Assembly (NCBI GenBank): GCA_032173965.1 | Contig: CM063298.1 | Location: 10,415,501 to 10,479,500 of the forward strand | Reading direction: 5' to 3' | Origin: Sitta carolinensis | Lineage: Eukaryota; Chordata; Aves; Passeriformes; Sittidae | DNA length: 64,000 nucleotides | Shown: positions 47,191 through 59,500 of the stretch, piece after piece | How positions within the stretch are numbered: position 1 is the first letter of the stretch | Layout: each line of letters begins with the position of its first letter | Translations under genes and position numbers: made by a program | Notes under the pieces: generated by a model | Database searches by the model: none | Told to the model about the DNA's origin: nothing | The model's input: only the letters and a program-made list of their open reading frames with translations

Positions 47191-50100
47191 TGGCTGCTCT
47201 CAGCCATCCTGAGGAAGGTGAGAGGCAACAGAAGAGAGCCCAGAGCACAGAGAGAGACACCAGAAGTCTAAAAAATGAGACACTCAAGGGAAGGCACAAA
47301 GACTGAGGGACAGCCTAATGAAGAATTGTCTGAGTGGAACCCTGATCAGATTTTAAATACAAGGCAGGTTACCTTGGAAAGAAACAGAGTGTTTTATTCT
47401 CTCTATCCATATTGAGAAGAAATAGCACTTCAGGAAGGAGCTGGAGGGACAATGGTTTGGGCAAGAGTTGGATTCTTCTCCAGTCAAAGAAGGTTTGTAA
47501 GAACAGGGTGGACAAACTTCTGTCAGGAATGAGGTAGGGAAAGGTGATCTTGACTTTGGGAGCAGAGGTTTCCCCCAGGTGTACTCAGCATGGCTGTGTG
47601 GATTTAGAGGGGTGTGTAATGCTCAGTTCCAGGCTCATGACATGCTGTGGTGGTTTGTGTCGTTTGCTCCCAGCCACATGCTCATTTTCAGTAGCTGAAC
47701 TCTGTTCCTTGATTAAGAGGAGCCTTTCCCTCAGCTCAGCTGTGCTCCTGCTGCATCAGCCATTCCTCACCCTGTGGGGATGCTTAAAGGCAAAGTGACT
47801 GTGAGTGCCTGGCAGAGGCAACCCCGAGGCTCCTCAGGAGCTCAGGCACATGAAGAACCCAATTTCCAGCCCCAAATCCCTGACCTGCACTGGAGCCCCT
47901 GTAAACAGCAGAAAATGAGAGGGGTCTCTGCCAAAGGCAGCAGTGGTGCTGTGGGAGGAACGCTGCCTGCTCCTTTGGTTCTTGAAGCACAGCTGTGATT
48001 TACACCCCTCAGGAGGCCACTGAGGAAGCAGCAAATCACCTCTTCAGCACGAGTTCAAAAGACAATTAGACAAACCCATGTAAGAAATACCCGCTGAGGC
48101 CGTTAAATCTAAAGCCTTTCTCTTGTTGAAGGAAAGACCAGTAGCTGGGAGGGAGAATTGCTACTGTAGGATTACCCTGGGTTTCCACATTCTTTTGGCT
48201 CCTGGAGCTGGAGAGCAGGGGATGAGCTGGAGGAACCTCAGCCCTGACCCAGCCAGGACATCCCTGGGTTCTTTCCAGGATGGCCACGGCCCCGGGGGGT
48301 TGTTAACAAACAATTGCAGCTGGAAATGGGACAGATCCCAGTCAGGCCACATCTCAGACTTGCTGCCTCCTGGATGTTGTTCAGGAACAGCCAGGAGCTC
48401 TGTCCTGCTCTGACTCTTCCCTAAGCAAGCCATGGGTTTCTGCTGGGAAGGGTCAGCACAAGATTTAGCTCCAAGCCTTTCTCTGCCAAACAGATTCTCT
48501 CCTGTTCTGGACAAACAGCAGTAAAACAAACCAGGAAAGCAAATGCCATCCCATGCACAGGACAGGCTTTTATTTAGCTAGCACTAAAGTTTTCAGATGC
48601 AAATAGCTTATTGAGTTGGACAAAAGTCATGGCAATAAATGTTTCTTTCTAACTTCACCCTACGAAAATATCTGAGAATAATAGGATTGTGTTTTTCCAA
48701 AAATGTTCTTTATTGGTTTACAGCAGTATCACATTCAAGGCCAGCATTAGAGTTCCTTCATTAATGAAATAAGACACAAAAGTCTTGTTATATTAGTGAT
48801 TTTCACAGAGTAACTCAGTAAGCTATTTTTAATATTCTCATGGAGGCATGCCAGAAGCATAATATTTTTATATTCTATAGCAGAGAAATATACTTTAAGA
48901 CACTTTTGATTGACTTCAAAGTGTGCTTGAAGGCCCAGGCATGTTTTCCATTCCTACAAAGTGACCAAGGAAAGAGGAGCCTTATCTGCAGCACTGAGCA
49001 AAACCCCAACAGAACGAAATCCCAGTGCCAGCAGTGTTTCCCACGCACGGTACCAGCTGAGGTTGAAAATAAAACATAGCCCCTCCTCCCTCTTTGAGGG
49101 CATTGGAAGGAATCATGTTCATGCCAGGAGCACTGTATTTTGCCTAGGTATCTGAACAAAACCCTCTGGCCTTTCTCTGCAGCTGCATGAGGTGGGAATC
49201 CTGCTTCCTCACTTTCCAGACAGCACCACCGCCCCTTCCCCAGGGCAGTTGTCCCTGCAGAGTCTCTCTGCTCTTTCTGTATTTCCCCTTGGTGTTCCCT
49301 CCCGGGAAGAGGGAGCTCCAGGGCTTGGTGGGTGTTGTGGGTGACGCACAGCACGAGCCCAGCAACACCTCTGAGCAGCCAGTGCACCTGTGGCTGGACC
49401 CAAGTGCAGGCATGATCTCAGCCTCCTTTCTGCTGTGCTGGGACTGTTGCTCTTCATCTGATACCTACTCCAGCCAGTCCCACATTGCAAAGGGCTATTT
49501 CAGGCCTAACCAGGGGCTCTTATCAACTTTCAGGCTCGTTTTCAGTGGAGCAAATCTCGACTGAGTGAACAGGTTCACACCACACATGTCAGGGAATGCC
49601 TGGGGCTTTTAGGGCAGGGTGACATTTAAAGCCAGCTTCAAGCCCTGGTGCAGTGCTAGTGAAGACAGCCTCCCTCAGGGGATCTCTGGGTGTGCAGCAC
49701 CACTGCTGGTCATGCCCTCGGAGTGCAGGGGCTGCACCACCCGTGGGATGCAGCCCAACTTGCACAAACCACACCATGGGCAGATCCTGTGCCATCCCCT
49801 CCGTGGCTTCAGCGGAGGCATCCAAGGGATGGCCACATTTCCCACCTTCTCAGCATCGCTGCTGAGATCTCTTTCCCTGCCTTCTGATCTCTTTCCCTGC
49901 TGGAAGGGGCCCGTGTTTCCCTCCTTTCCTTGGAGAGCAGAGCTCACCAGGGTGGCAGAGCACCTTCAAGGGGATGTCCAGCCCTTATCCAAATCCAACA
50001 CACAGCAGGGGCTGTAGGCAGCAGAGCTGACCTGCCTGGCTCACTAAAACCATGCCCACAGACCATCATGGCCAGCTTCATGCAAAGTAAGGATTAAATT

Positions 50101-50346
50101 AAGCTGCTGAGGCTTCAACTAGCTGGGCTGCAGTTGGAAATTCTGTAAGCCAGCTTAATGCTCGCTCTTGGAAGTTCTTAATTTTGAGCGGTGACTGTGC
50201 CAGGACAGCAGACAGGAGATGTTTGCAGGGCTGGGCTTGAATTTGAAAAATGTCCAGCCTGGTGTTACTCCCATCAGAGATATTCTAACTGAGATTTATT
50301 GTCTGAGCCTGGCATGATGCAGAGCTGCCTCCTGAGTGACACAAGT
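47191..50346. other. Unique non-coding sequence
   Basis: No gene is recognised. 48540-48900 is AT-rich and carries a minus-strand AATAAA near 48705. A 19-22-bp duplication around GATCTCTTTCCCTGC lies at 49867-49905. Open frames of 130-170 codons on both strands near 49000-50000 overlap and have no family features. Confidence 0.5.
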
Positions 50347-50797
50347 CCAGAGGAGGCTGTGGAGATGCTCTGAGGGCTGGAGCCCCTCTGCTCTGGAGCC
50401 AGGCTGGGAGAGCTGGGGGTGCTCACCTGGAGAGGGCTCCAGGGAGAGCTCAGAGCCCCTGCCAGGGCCTAAAAGGGCTCCAGGAGGACTGGAGAGGGAC
50501 TGGGGACAAGGGCATGAAGTGCCAGGACACAGGGAATGATTTCCCAGTGCCAGAGGGCAGGGATAGGAGGGATATTGTGCAGGAATTGTTCCTGTGAGGG
50601 TGGGCAGGCCCTGGCACAGGGTGCCCAGAGCAGCTGGGGCTGCCCCATCCCTTGGACTGTTCAGGATCAGATTGGATGGGGCATGGAGCACCCTGGGACA
50701 GAGAAAGGTGTCCCTGCCCATGGCAGGGGGCTGGAACAAGATGAGTTTAAGGTCTCTTCCATCCCAAACATTTCTGTGATTCTGTGATTCTGATACC
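50347..50797 (+). mobile_element. CR1 LINE, well-preserved 3' end with terminal microsatellite
   Basis: Sense-strand CR1 of about 450 bp. Upstream text includes GATGCTCTGAGGGCTGGAGC, CCTCTGCTCTGGAGCCAGGC, GGGCTCCAGGGAGAGCTCAG and GAGAGGGACTGGGGACAAGG. The tail has GGGCAGGCCCTGGCACAGGG, GTGTCCCTGCCCATGGCAGG and TTAAGGTCTCTTCCATCCCA, and ends with ATTTCTGTGATTCTGTGATT, the intact CR1 terminal octamer repeat. The clean 3' terminus and close match to the expected wording mark a relatively young copy. It is 5'-truncated. Confidence 0.95.
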
Positions 50798-51380
50798 TGC
50801 TGGAGGGAACTTCTCGGCAAGATTGAAGGCACACTTTGTTCAAAAAGAGTTTCTTGGCAGCTCTCTCTTCTGCTTCCAAGTGGCCTCAATTGCAAACAGA
50901 TGGCCAGAATTCTGAAACCCCAAGAACCCCAAGGACAGGACTGCAGCATGCTTGAAAGCATCTTCAGGAATCCCTGGCGAGATCTCCGCTGTGACAATGA
51001 TGTTTACAGACTACATGCATCCATCAGGAAGGGACCTGTCATGTTTTCCTTAATGTTACAATTCCTCTTCTGCCCCTAACATCTCTGCTAGCCACCATGC
51101 TCCTCCTGAGCACTGCTCTGGTGCTTTGCAAATACAGCCCCGAGTACAGAACGTGCAGTGCTTCCCCTGCTGGCTTCATTAGTCTCTCCTGTAAGCGATT
51201 TGGACACCAACACTGTGACAAATCCACCCCCACCTTGGTCTCCATGCCTGTCACTGTGCAGCAAACCATGGCTGTTCATAGCTGCAGGGGACAGAGCTCT
51301 GGCAGCCCAGTGCTCGTGCTGCTGGGGCAGAGCTCCTCTGGTTGGGAGCAGCCCAGAGCCTGTTCCAGCCCTGCTCTCTG
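50798..51380. other. Unique non-coding sequence
   Basis: No recognisable feature. Confidence 0.5.
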
Positions 51381-51400
51381 CTCCTCCTCCTCCTCCTCTC
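51381..51400. repeat. (CTC)n microsatellite
   Basis: About six CTC/TCC triplets in a pyrimidine-rich stretch. Confidence 0.75.
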
Positions 51401-51767
51401 ACAGAGATTCACTGCTCAGTGTGCACAGCTCTCCTGATGCCACCTCATAATTAGCAGTGTCTTTATGTCCCAGCCTTTCTTTTTCTTCTCCTCTTTCCCT
51501 CCCCTAGGAGCTGGGAGCTGTGCTTTGGTCTCAGCAAACCCTCACAGGGTTTGTGCCACATTCCTGCACTGTCCTTCACATCCTGGCCAGTTCAGCCACC
51601 CTTGCCCAGGCCGTGTATCACCAAGGACAATGTCTATTGTCCTGCATCCTGGCCAGAGCAGCACCTGTGGGGTTTTGGGTGAAGCACCCATAAAAGGAAC
51701 AAACCAGAATTCAGTGCCCCAAGCTGATCAGTGTTCAACACTCACTGCTCACAGCAGTGTGTGCTAT
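51401..51767. other. Unique non-coding sequence
   Basis: No recognisable feature. Confidence 0.45.
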
Positions 51768-51840
51768 ACAGAATCCCAGAATCCCAGAATGCCCAGGTTG
51801 GCAGAGCCCTCCAGGCTGTGCCCTCTGGTTCTGTCAGTGC
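51768..51840 (-). mobile_element. Possible CR1 3' terminal remnant
   Basis: ACAGAATCCCAGAATCCCAG, followed by GCCCAGGTTGGCAGAGCCCT and CCAGGCTGTGCCCTCTGG, resembles the reverse complement of another CR1 subfamily 3' end (terminal octamers, then CCAGGTTGGAAGAG wording). The match is lost after about 70 bp, so it could be a short old remnant. Confidence 0.5.
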
Positions 51841-52458
51841 TGCCTGGTGAAAGAGAACAACCCTGAAGCCAGTAGCCCCTGCAGCTCTGTAGGTGTTGCT
51901 GCTCTCCAGAAGGTTTAACAAGAGCTTGGGAACTCCCCAGCCAGCCCTGCAGCATCAGAAAGAACAGAGAGAAGATGGGAGAGCCTGGCTTTGTGTTCAG
52001 AGGTGCTGGGGCTGCCTGGTCTGTGTGGAATTGCAGCCATGGCCATGATGATGGTGAGTCAGGAGATAGAGGGTTTGTTTTATTTTCACACCACCCTGTG
52101 CATGGCTCAGCCAGGCTCCTGTGTCTTGCCCTGTCCACTTAGGACACTCATTCAGGGGAGCAGTTTTGGTCTCAGTGAGTTTTATTCTCCTCCTGCTTTC
52201 TATGAGCTTCTTCCCAAGTGTGTGCCCACCTGGAAAGGCCAGGAGCTCTCCAGCTGGCATAATGGGTGAGAGGCACACTGAGCTGAGCCCCTCCCTGGAG
52301 CTCACAGCCAGGGCAGAAGGGTTTTTCAGTAATATAGGAAGGAAAGTAGAGGCTCTAGCCCAGCCCCAGTGGTCTGGAAACGCCCAGTGAAGCTGTAACC
52401 ACATGGATCTCTTGTCCCCACTTCTCAGCCTCCAGCATTGCCTGTCCCTGGGCAGTAG
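51841..52458. other. Unique non-coding sequence
   Basis: No recognisable feature. Confidence 0.45.
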
Positions 52459-52553
52459 GATGGGGGATGAGCATGAGGTAGCAGAGATTTTCTGTATCTT
52501 AATGGGATGGGGGAATGAGCATGAGGCAGCAGAGGTTTCCTGTATCTTCTGGG
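52459..52553. repeat. 47-bp tandem duplication
   Basis: Two adjacent copies starting GATGGGGGATGAGCATGAGG and GATGGGGGAATGAGCATGAG, each continuing to a CTGTATCTT string. They differ by one indel and a few substitutions. Confidence 0.85.
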
Positions 52554-55500
52554 AGATGAAATGCAGGGCAAATAAGGGGTGTGCAGACCCAGGGTTGTAG
52601 CAGTAGCTCTGGAGAGATTTTGCTGCTGCTCAGCAGCCTCTGAAGGAACAGCCCTCTCCCTGCAGAGTTCTGTAAGGCCATGCCAGAAACAGGCCCAATT
52701 TGGCCCTAAATGCATGTATAATAAAGGCACAGCTGTGAATTTCTTCTCTTCTCATTTTGAAATATATGAGCTGGTTTGCACAACCCCAGTGTGATGCAGC
52801 TTTTCTCATCCATGGAGCTCTTCTCCACACACCACCCCAGCAAACTACTGGGAAGCAGCCCCAGCACTAAACATCTGTGCAGACACGTTGTGCCAGATGT
52901 TACCAGAAGGCAATGCAGCAGTGGGTCTGGAAATGGAATCCTGGAAGTGCCACCCCAATTAGCCTGCCCAGAGCCAGCCCTAAGAAAGCAGGATCTGCAC
53001 CAAACTTGGGAACAGAGCACAGGGGCTGCAATCACAGCCTGTCTCTCCTCGGTGAGATTTTGCTTGTCCCACCAACAGAGCAACTGGGCCCACAAGGGAG
53101 GGCAGATGGAGCTGCTGGGACAGGAATGCCAAAGGAAGGGAGCAACCAGCCCCAGCCAGCTCCACGTAACCAGCAGGACTCCCCAGAGGCCTCCCTGGCT
53201 GCTGGTTAGCCCTGGGCTCAGGCTCATCTCTCCGGTTCTCCCTCTCTCCCCATGAGGTCAGTGGTTCCAGCTGCACTGTCAGAACATAGTGTAGACCAAG
53301 CACTGGTGTGGATCATGGGGTCCTGCACTTTTTCCTCCCAGCCCCAAAGCAGTCAGGATCCTGCCCTGACTGCTGAAATTTCTCTGGGTTTTGCCAGTGA
53401 ATGGAACCCCACGGTGGAAGTGCACACAAACCACTGCTCCATCCCCCCTGCAGCAAGGTGGAGGCCAGGCCCAGTTCCCCCATTCCTCCACCATGGAGGG
53501 CTGACATGGCTCCTCGAGGAGCCTGCAACCCTGGGCCAGTGCCCTCCCAGCTGCCTGAGGAAGCCCCACACCCAGAGCCTGATGCTGATCCACACTGGGA
53601 GCCCCGGTCCGAAGGCACCCTCCCTCCCCACAGCAGAGGCGCTCCCAGGCATTCCACCCTGGGCTGCCTCTGCTGCTGACAATTTCCACGAAGTCAGTGA
53701 AGAGAAGAGCTTGGAGAATGTCTCGAGGGTTGGTGTGGTGCCACGTGGCTGCTGTGCCAGTGGTGCAGAGCACGGGCAGCTCGGGGCTGTGCCTGCGGGG
53801 GTCACGCGCGCTCACAAGCATTTGCGCACACAGACACGCACGTACATCCCAAGGACTGCCTTTCCTCCTTGTCTCCTAATTTCAAAAGTCATTCAGAGTG
53901 AAAATATGTTTCCTCTTTGTGAATGGGCAGATCTAACACAGATGGTGCATTAACTGGAAACATCTTGTGCTCCAGTCTGTTCAGAGATGCGCTCTGTTCG
54001 AGAACAGAAGGCTCCATTTATGATCATCTCTTCAGTGGTTCCCAAGCTTCACAGCTTGGAGATACCCAGCTAAATGCTGTGTGAAATCATCACCTCTTCC
54101 CCTCTTCCTAATGCTACTAGAGCAGACGTCTCGAGGCTATCAGTGTCAGCAGTGAGCCACTGGGGGTAACCTGCTGGTGTGGAGCAAGGCTGCCTTGGCC
54201 TTGGACTGCAGTACTTTGTGTCCTCTGGGACAACTTTCTGTGACCCCTCGGGGCTTGCTGCTCACCACCTGAAAGCACTGAGGCACCTGAGCATGAACCA
54301 CGGGCCAGGGAAACTTTCCTAGATGTTTCTGCATAAAGGTGTAATTTTCTTTTATATAAGAAAGCATCTTTTGAAGGAACGAATGCACCGCTCTTGAAAG
54401 ACTTGAAGTTCTGGAGATTGCAAAAAGTCCACAGATAAGCTGGACTAAGACACAAATTACCCTGAAGAACTATTTAAGCTTCATTTCTTAGTCCGTTTTT
54501 CAACTAGGATCTCTTACCTAGGGAGTTCCTGCAATAAGTGTCTTTTCCTGTTGGAATTTCTGCTTGGATACATGCATGCTGCCTCATTGTGATGTGGTGG
54601 ATATTCCCATTAGCTTCCAGAAATAACTTCTTTCCAGAATTCTCCTGATTTTTTGGTGCCAATGAGCCTAATGTGCTCCCAAGTCCTGCAGGTTAAATGC
54701 TCACAGAGATAACATGGTGTTATTCTTGCAAGAGGATTTTTCTTTTTATCATTTCAGGGCTATCAGGTTTCATACCACAGATCACAGTTTCAGCCCCAAG
54801 TTTCACGTGTCCAGATATCATTCACATGCTGTTCATCAGGCTCAATCATGAATTAAGGACTGTGTCCTGGGCTGAACTTTACCCTTCACCAGCTACCTCT
54901 TAAAATCTAAAAGCTGCAAAAGAGAGGGGCATGCTGAGCACAACCTGCCTGCAGGTGCTCTGAGCAAGGGCCTCGAGAATCTGCAAATCATTGAAGCACA
55001 GAAATAACCACAAATATAAACAAGATGAAACAAAGACTCAGACTGTGCACGGAGCTCTGAGCACTCTTTCCCCAGAGCAGCAGGGAGAGGAAATCCCACA
55101 ATCACTGACACTATTTAGCACAAGTAGGGTTACAAGGGAAGGACAACAGGCAGAGCCGGGCTGTGGAGTGCTAAGGCTGGATGGGCAGTGAGGAGAGGAG
55201 ACCCAGCCTGGGAGCTCAGTCCTGCTGGGTGCTGAGCAATGGTCTGGAGCAGTGGGGATCAGCCCCAGCCCAAGAACAAACTCACAGCAGACAATGGAAC
55301 CTCAGTGCTGCTCATTTTGCCACGCCAAGGCTGCAGCAGGCAGCAGGATGGGGTCACTAGTGGAAGGGTTGTAGGACTTCAAAGCACAAGGAGATGGAGC
55401 AACAGGAAGGACCATGACAATTATCCCTGTCTCTGTTTGATTTCTGGAAGAGGATACTAAACTGCAGCTTAGACTTATAATGAGATGGAAATTAGTTTTA

Positions 55501-55807
55501 GAAGCATCTCAAAATATACCTGAGAAAGAAATGGGAGTGACTGACAGATGTCCCTCCATGGGAGGTGATTGCACAGGTTTGGGCACAGCCTTGGTTTTGA
55601 GTAGGACCTGGCAGCTGGGTGAAGAAGTGAGCAGAACTAGTCAAGGGATGGAGAGAGGGGACCTGACTGTCCCAGCCACTCTCCTCACCCTGCAGGTGAT
55701 GTCCCCATCCAGGAGAGAATGCAACCCTACCTGGGGAGTGTGGGCAGGGCCCCACACAGCCAGTGGGCTTCTCTGCTGGAAACTGAACTCGGGACTTGAC
55801 GCATGAG
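52554..55807. other. Unique non-coding sequence
   Basis: GC-rich at 52850-53830, where both strands hold several long open frames (up to 233 codons on the plus strand at 53252-53953). None shows a domain, and they overlap in several frames, so I do not call a gene. 54300-54900 is AT-rich. No transposon is recognised. Confidence 0.5.
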
Positions 55808-55972
55808 AAAAATCCTCCCTGTGGGAGTGGTGAGGCCCTGGAAGTATCCAAGGTGGGGCTGGACAGGGCTTGGAGCAGCCTGGGACAGTGGAAGGTGTCC
55901 CTGCCATGGGGGGATGGAACTGGATGAGCTCTAAGGTCTCTTCCAACCCAAAGCATTCTGTGATGCCATGAA
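55808..55972 (+). mobile_element. CR1 LINE fragment, 3' end
   Basis: Sense CR1 tail: CCCTGTGGGAGTGGTGAGGC, GGTGGGGCTGGACAGGGCTT, GGAGCAGCCTGGGACAGTGG, AAGGTGTCCCTGCCATGGGG, ATGAGCTCTAAGGTCTCTTC and CAACCCAAAGCATTCTGTGA. The terminal octamer repeat is only one unit long. About 165 bp is retained. Confidence 0.93.
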
Positions 55973-56527
55973 AATGAGATTTCTGGCGATTGTCATGAGG
56001 TAGCTGCAGGTGGCAAAGACCAATCTGTCCATGAGAGGAGTTCTCTGCAGGTTCTCTGCCATTTCTGTCTGAATGTATCCCAGTGTGTTAGAAACTGGGG
56101 GAAAACATTTCTGCAGTGTAGCCCCCCTTGACAAGGCAGATCCTTTATCCTGCAAACTGCAGCTAGCAAGGGCCAGGAGCCAAGAGCAACGCTGATCAGG
56201 AGGTGTCAGGAAATGTTTGCCATGACTTCATCCTTAAAATAACCCCTGTAGACATTTTGCTCAGCAGAGAAAGGTCCTACCCAACCTCTTGGTGCACAAA
56301 GGAGCACAGACCCCCGAGGAGGATGATGGATCAGACAATGAATTCTTATTAAATGATAACTAAACTCCAGATGGCCAACAGGGAATGGAATGGGGCCACA
56401 ACTGGGCCCAAGGGAGAGACTTTGTCCTCTGCCACAACTGCTTTGGTTGTTCAGCCAGGCTGAAAGCTTGGGAGAGCTTTGAGGCATGCAAGCAAGTGGG
56501 GTTCTTCCCTCCAGCTGGCTTAAAGAG
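55973..56527. other. Unique non-coding sequence
   Basis: No recognisable feature. Confidence 0.5.
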
Positions 56528-56544
56528 AAAAAAAAAAAAAAAAA
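56528..56544. repeat. A17 homopolymer
   Basis: Seventeen consecutive A within AAAGAG flanks. No polyadenylation hexamer is at the expected distance upstream on the plus strand. Confidence 0.85.
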
Positions 56545-59500
56545 GATCCTTGGAAACAAATAGACCTCTCAGTGTCTTAATAGGAAAGTGATGTGTGTGG
56601 TGCTTGTGCAAGGGAGACACAACTCAGAGCTCTGTTATGGAAATTTTCCTCTGTGACAAATATGTTATGAATGACTTGTCTTGAAAACATGCCAGCATGT
56701 AGGTGCTGCTATCACAACATTCGGTGACTTTAACTTACTGTGAGCGTTCCTGTGATAAATCATGGAAAACCTTGCTTGGGCTATCTTTAGTCACTGCACT
56801 GTTTCACTCTCACAAGTCACTCACAGCTCTAAAAATACAGTTTATATCATTGGATTCCTGGAATTCCTTTAGCTCTTACATTCTGATTTAAGTGGCATTA
56901 AAGGCGGGCTGTGCAGTCCGAGGCTGCAGGCTGATGTTTCACTGTGGATTAGATATCACCTGGGTTCAATACAGGGTTTGCAATATTTATTTGATTTGGA
57001 TCCAAAGGCAATTCGAAAAATCTTCCTGTAGATACACCTCTTACCTGGCTATGTGGAACAAGGGTAGATTTTGCCTGGGACTAGATAGTAATTTAATAAC
57101 CGTTCCAATATAGAATTAAACTAAAACACATGTTCACCAGAAGAACTGAGTCGAGGCTGTGGGGTTTTCTCCTCAAAACCTGGAGGCATCTGGTCTCTTC
57201 TGGCCTTTGCACTGTGATCTTGTGTTGACTTCTAGGTCAGACATCTCTCTCTGTCTTCTTTTGGTTTCTCTTACATGTCTTTCATAGCAGTTATTGATTC
57301 AGAAACACCAAGAACAAGAAAGTCTTGACCTCCCACCAGCCTCTCTGGATTTGATTACCAGCTCACCAGTGATGGATAGTCTGAGCAGAATTTAATGCTT
57401 TCTAATTTTCCTTGATAGGGTCTACGAAGCACGTTACTTTTTTTTTATCCCAACTGGCAGCTCAACAAAGCCCAGCAATATAAAGCTCCATTTGTGTAAT
57501 AAACTGTTGTACAATCTACTACTTATGAACACAGGCCCTGAAAATGTGCAACCTTTCTGCACATTACATTAAACACAAACCAGATGGGCACTGGAAAATC
57601 CTCCCCTTCGTTGCAGTGGGCTAAAGGGGCTGGTGGTCAGAAGATCTGTTCCATTACACAAATAAACAGAAGAGTTTAACCACATTATTCTCCAAAATCA
57701 GCAATGGGAAACCTATGTGGAAGCATTATGAGCAGTTTGCAAACCCACTGCTGGAGTGGTGTAGGCACAGGGGAGCCCTTCCTGTGTCCTACCTGCAGCA
57801 GCCAGCCTGTGCCTGGAACCAGAGCCTTCACCTGCAGCCAGAGCTGACACCAGACCTGGAGGCACATGAGTGCAGGCAAATGGGTAAAATCACTCTCTTC
57901 TTTAAAGGTTGCCTGGGTCAGAGCTGGGCATTTAAACTCTGATAATCACCATAGAGAAATGGAGCCCTCCAGAGTGGGTTGAGCTCATACTGAGCAGTTT
58001 CTGAGGTAGAGAAACCTCATCAGGTCAGACAAGATGTCTCACACTTCAGTAGTTCCATGAGTGAAATCCAGCTCAGTCTCAGAGCCCCAGGACAAGGAAC
58101 AAGGGAATTTGATGTACTGGGCTGTACCAAAGGACACCCACTGAGCTGCTTTGTAGAGACCCTGCATGTCCTCTGTCCCCTTTCCTTGTGATTGCAAACA
58201 TTATCACACAATTATTTCTGAAATTCATCTGGCCAAATTGGCACAGGGACACGTGGCCAAAGTCCCACACAGAACCTGCACCCTCACTGCCTTCCCATTG
58301 TGCAGAGAAATCATCATCAGTCCCACAGGGAATGGCCAAGGTAAACACAGCCTTGATGCCAGACAAATCAAATGTTCTCCTGCTGTTCCCATTGACACAG
58401 GTGAAGTACAGGTGTACAGCACAATGGCATGGGATGGGGTGAGATGGGATGGAGTGGGATTAGTTGGGGTGAGCTGGGATGAAAGCAGAAATTACCCTGG
58501 GAGCATTGATGCTGCTTCAGAGTGTAAGCACTGGCCCTGGTGTCAGCATCTGAGAGGGTTTCAGATGGATCTGGGAGGGAAAAGCAGCTCATGGATCTGA
58601 GCTCCCCAAACTCAGAGAGCACTGAGCCTGTGTAGGAGTGGCCTGTGAGGGATATGTGTATTAAACACCTCTGGATCATGGTGAGACAACAGGACTCTGG
58701 TTCACTGTCCCTCGGGGTTCCCTGACTGAAGGCTCCAGAACACCAGGGAGGTGGCAGCTGGAGAATTATCCTATTGCTTTTCTTTGTGTGCAACCAAACC
58801 AGCCCAGGGAGCAACAGAGGTGTGGGCAGGAGGTGGTGTGTGCTCACTCTGGGGGTGCCACGTGCCTCAGCAGTGTCCCTGTGTGGAGAGCTGGAATGGG
58901 GTGAGCAGAGCACTGCTCAGAGCTGGAGTCACCACGCTGAGGTCACAGAGGCTCTGGCAAGGCAGGGTGCAGGAGCCTGTGGATCCGTGGCCCTGGATCA
59001 TGCACAGTGGGCAGCTTGGGGATGTAGAGCTCACCTCCAAACCCAGCACCACTGTGGCTTTAGAAGGACCCAGAGCATGTTTGCCTCTCCTGGGGCTCTC
59101 CTGAGACAGCAGCTCACAGCTCTGCCTGGCTCAGCCCAGAGCTTAGGAGGAGACAATGCCATTGGGCACATAAACACTGTGGAACTGGACACAGTCATGG
59201 TAAGAGGGCAGCCTGGCAGTGTTCTATCCCAGGGGGGTACACTGGGCAGGCAGGGGTCAGAATTCCTGCTTCTCAGAGAGGTAACAGTCCCCATTTTCCA
59301 GGACTTACGCACTCAGTCCCAGGATTTTGTAGGCCCTGCCAAATGGGCTTTCTGCTTGCTCAAAGGTGATTTATTTTTACAAATTTAAATGAAATCCCCT
59401 CAGCCATTTTTGAATAATACTAGAGTTAAAAAAGCTATTTTCCTATTTAAAAATATTCTAGCTAGACTGTTTTTATTAAATCAAAGTTAAGTCAAATAAA

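Noticed and set aside
46176..47306. Several 280-350-codon open frames on both strands
   Set aside because: They are produced by a stop-free pentamer satellite whose length is coprime with 3, so their openness carries no coding information.
53252..53953. 233-codon plus-strand open frame
   Set aside because: It overlaps minus-strand open frames of 110-180 codons over the same GC-rich stretch. There is no domain and no exon boundary pattern.
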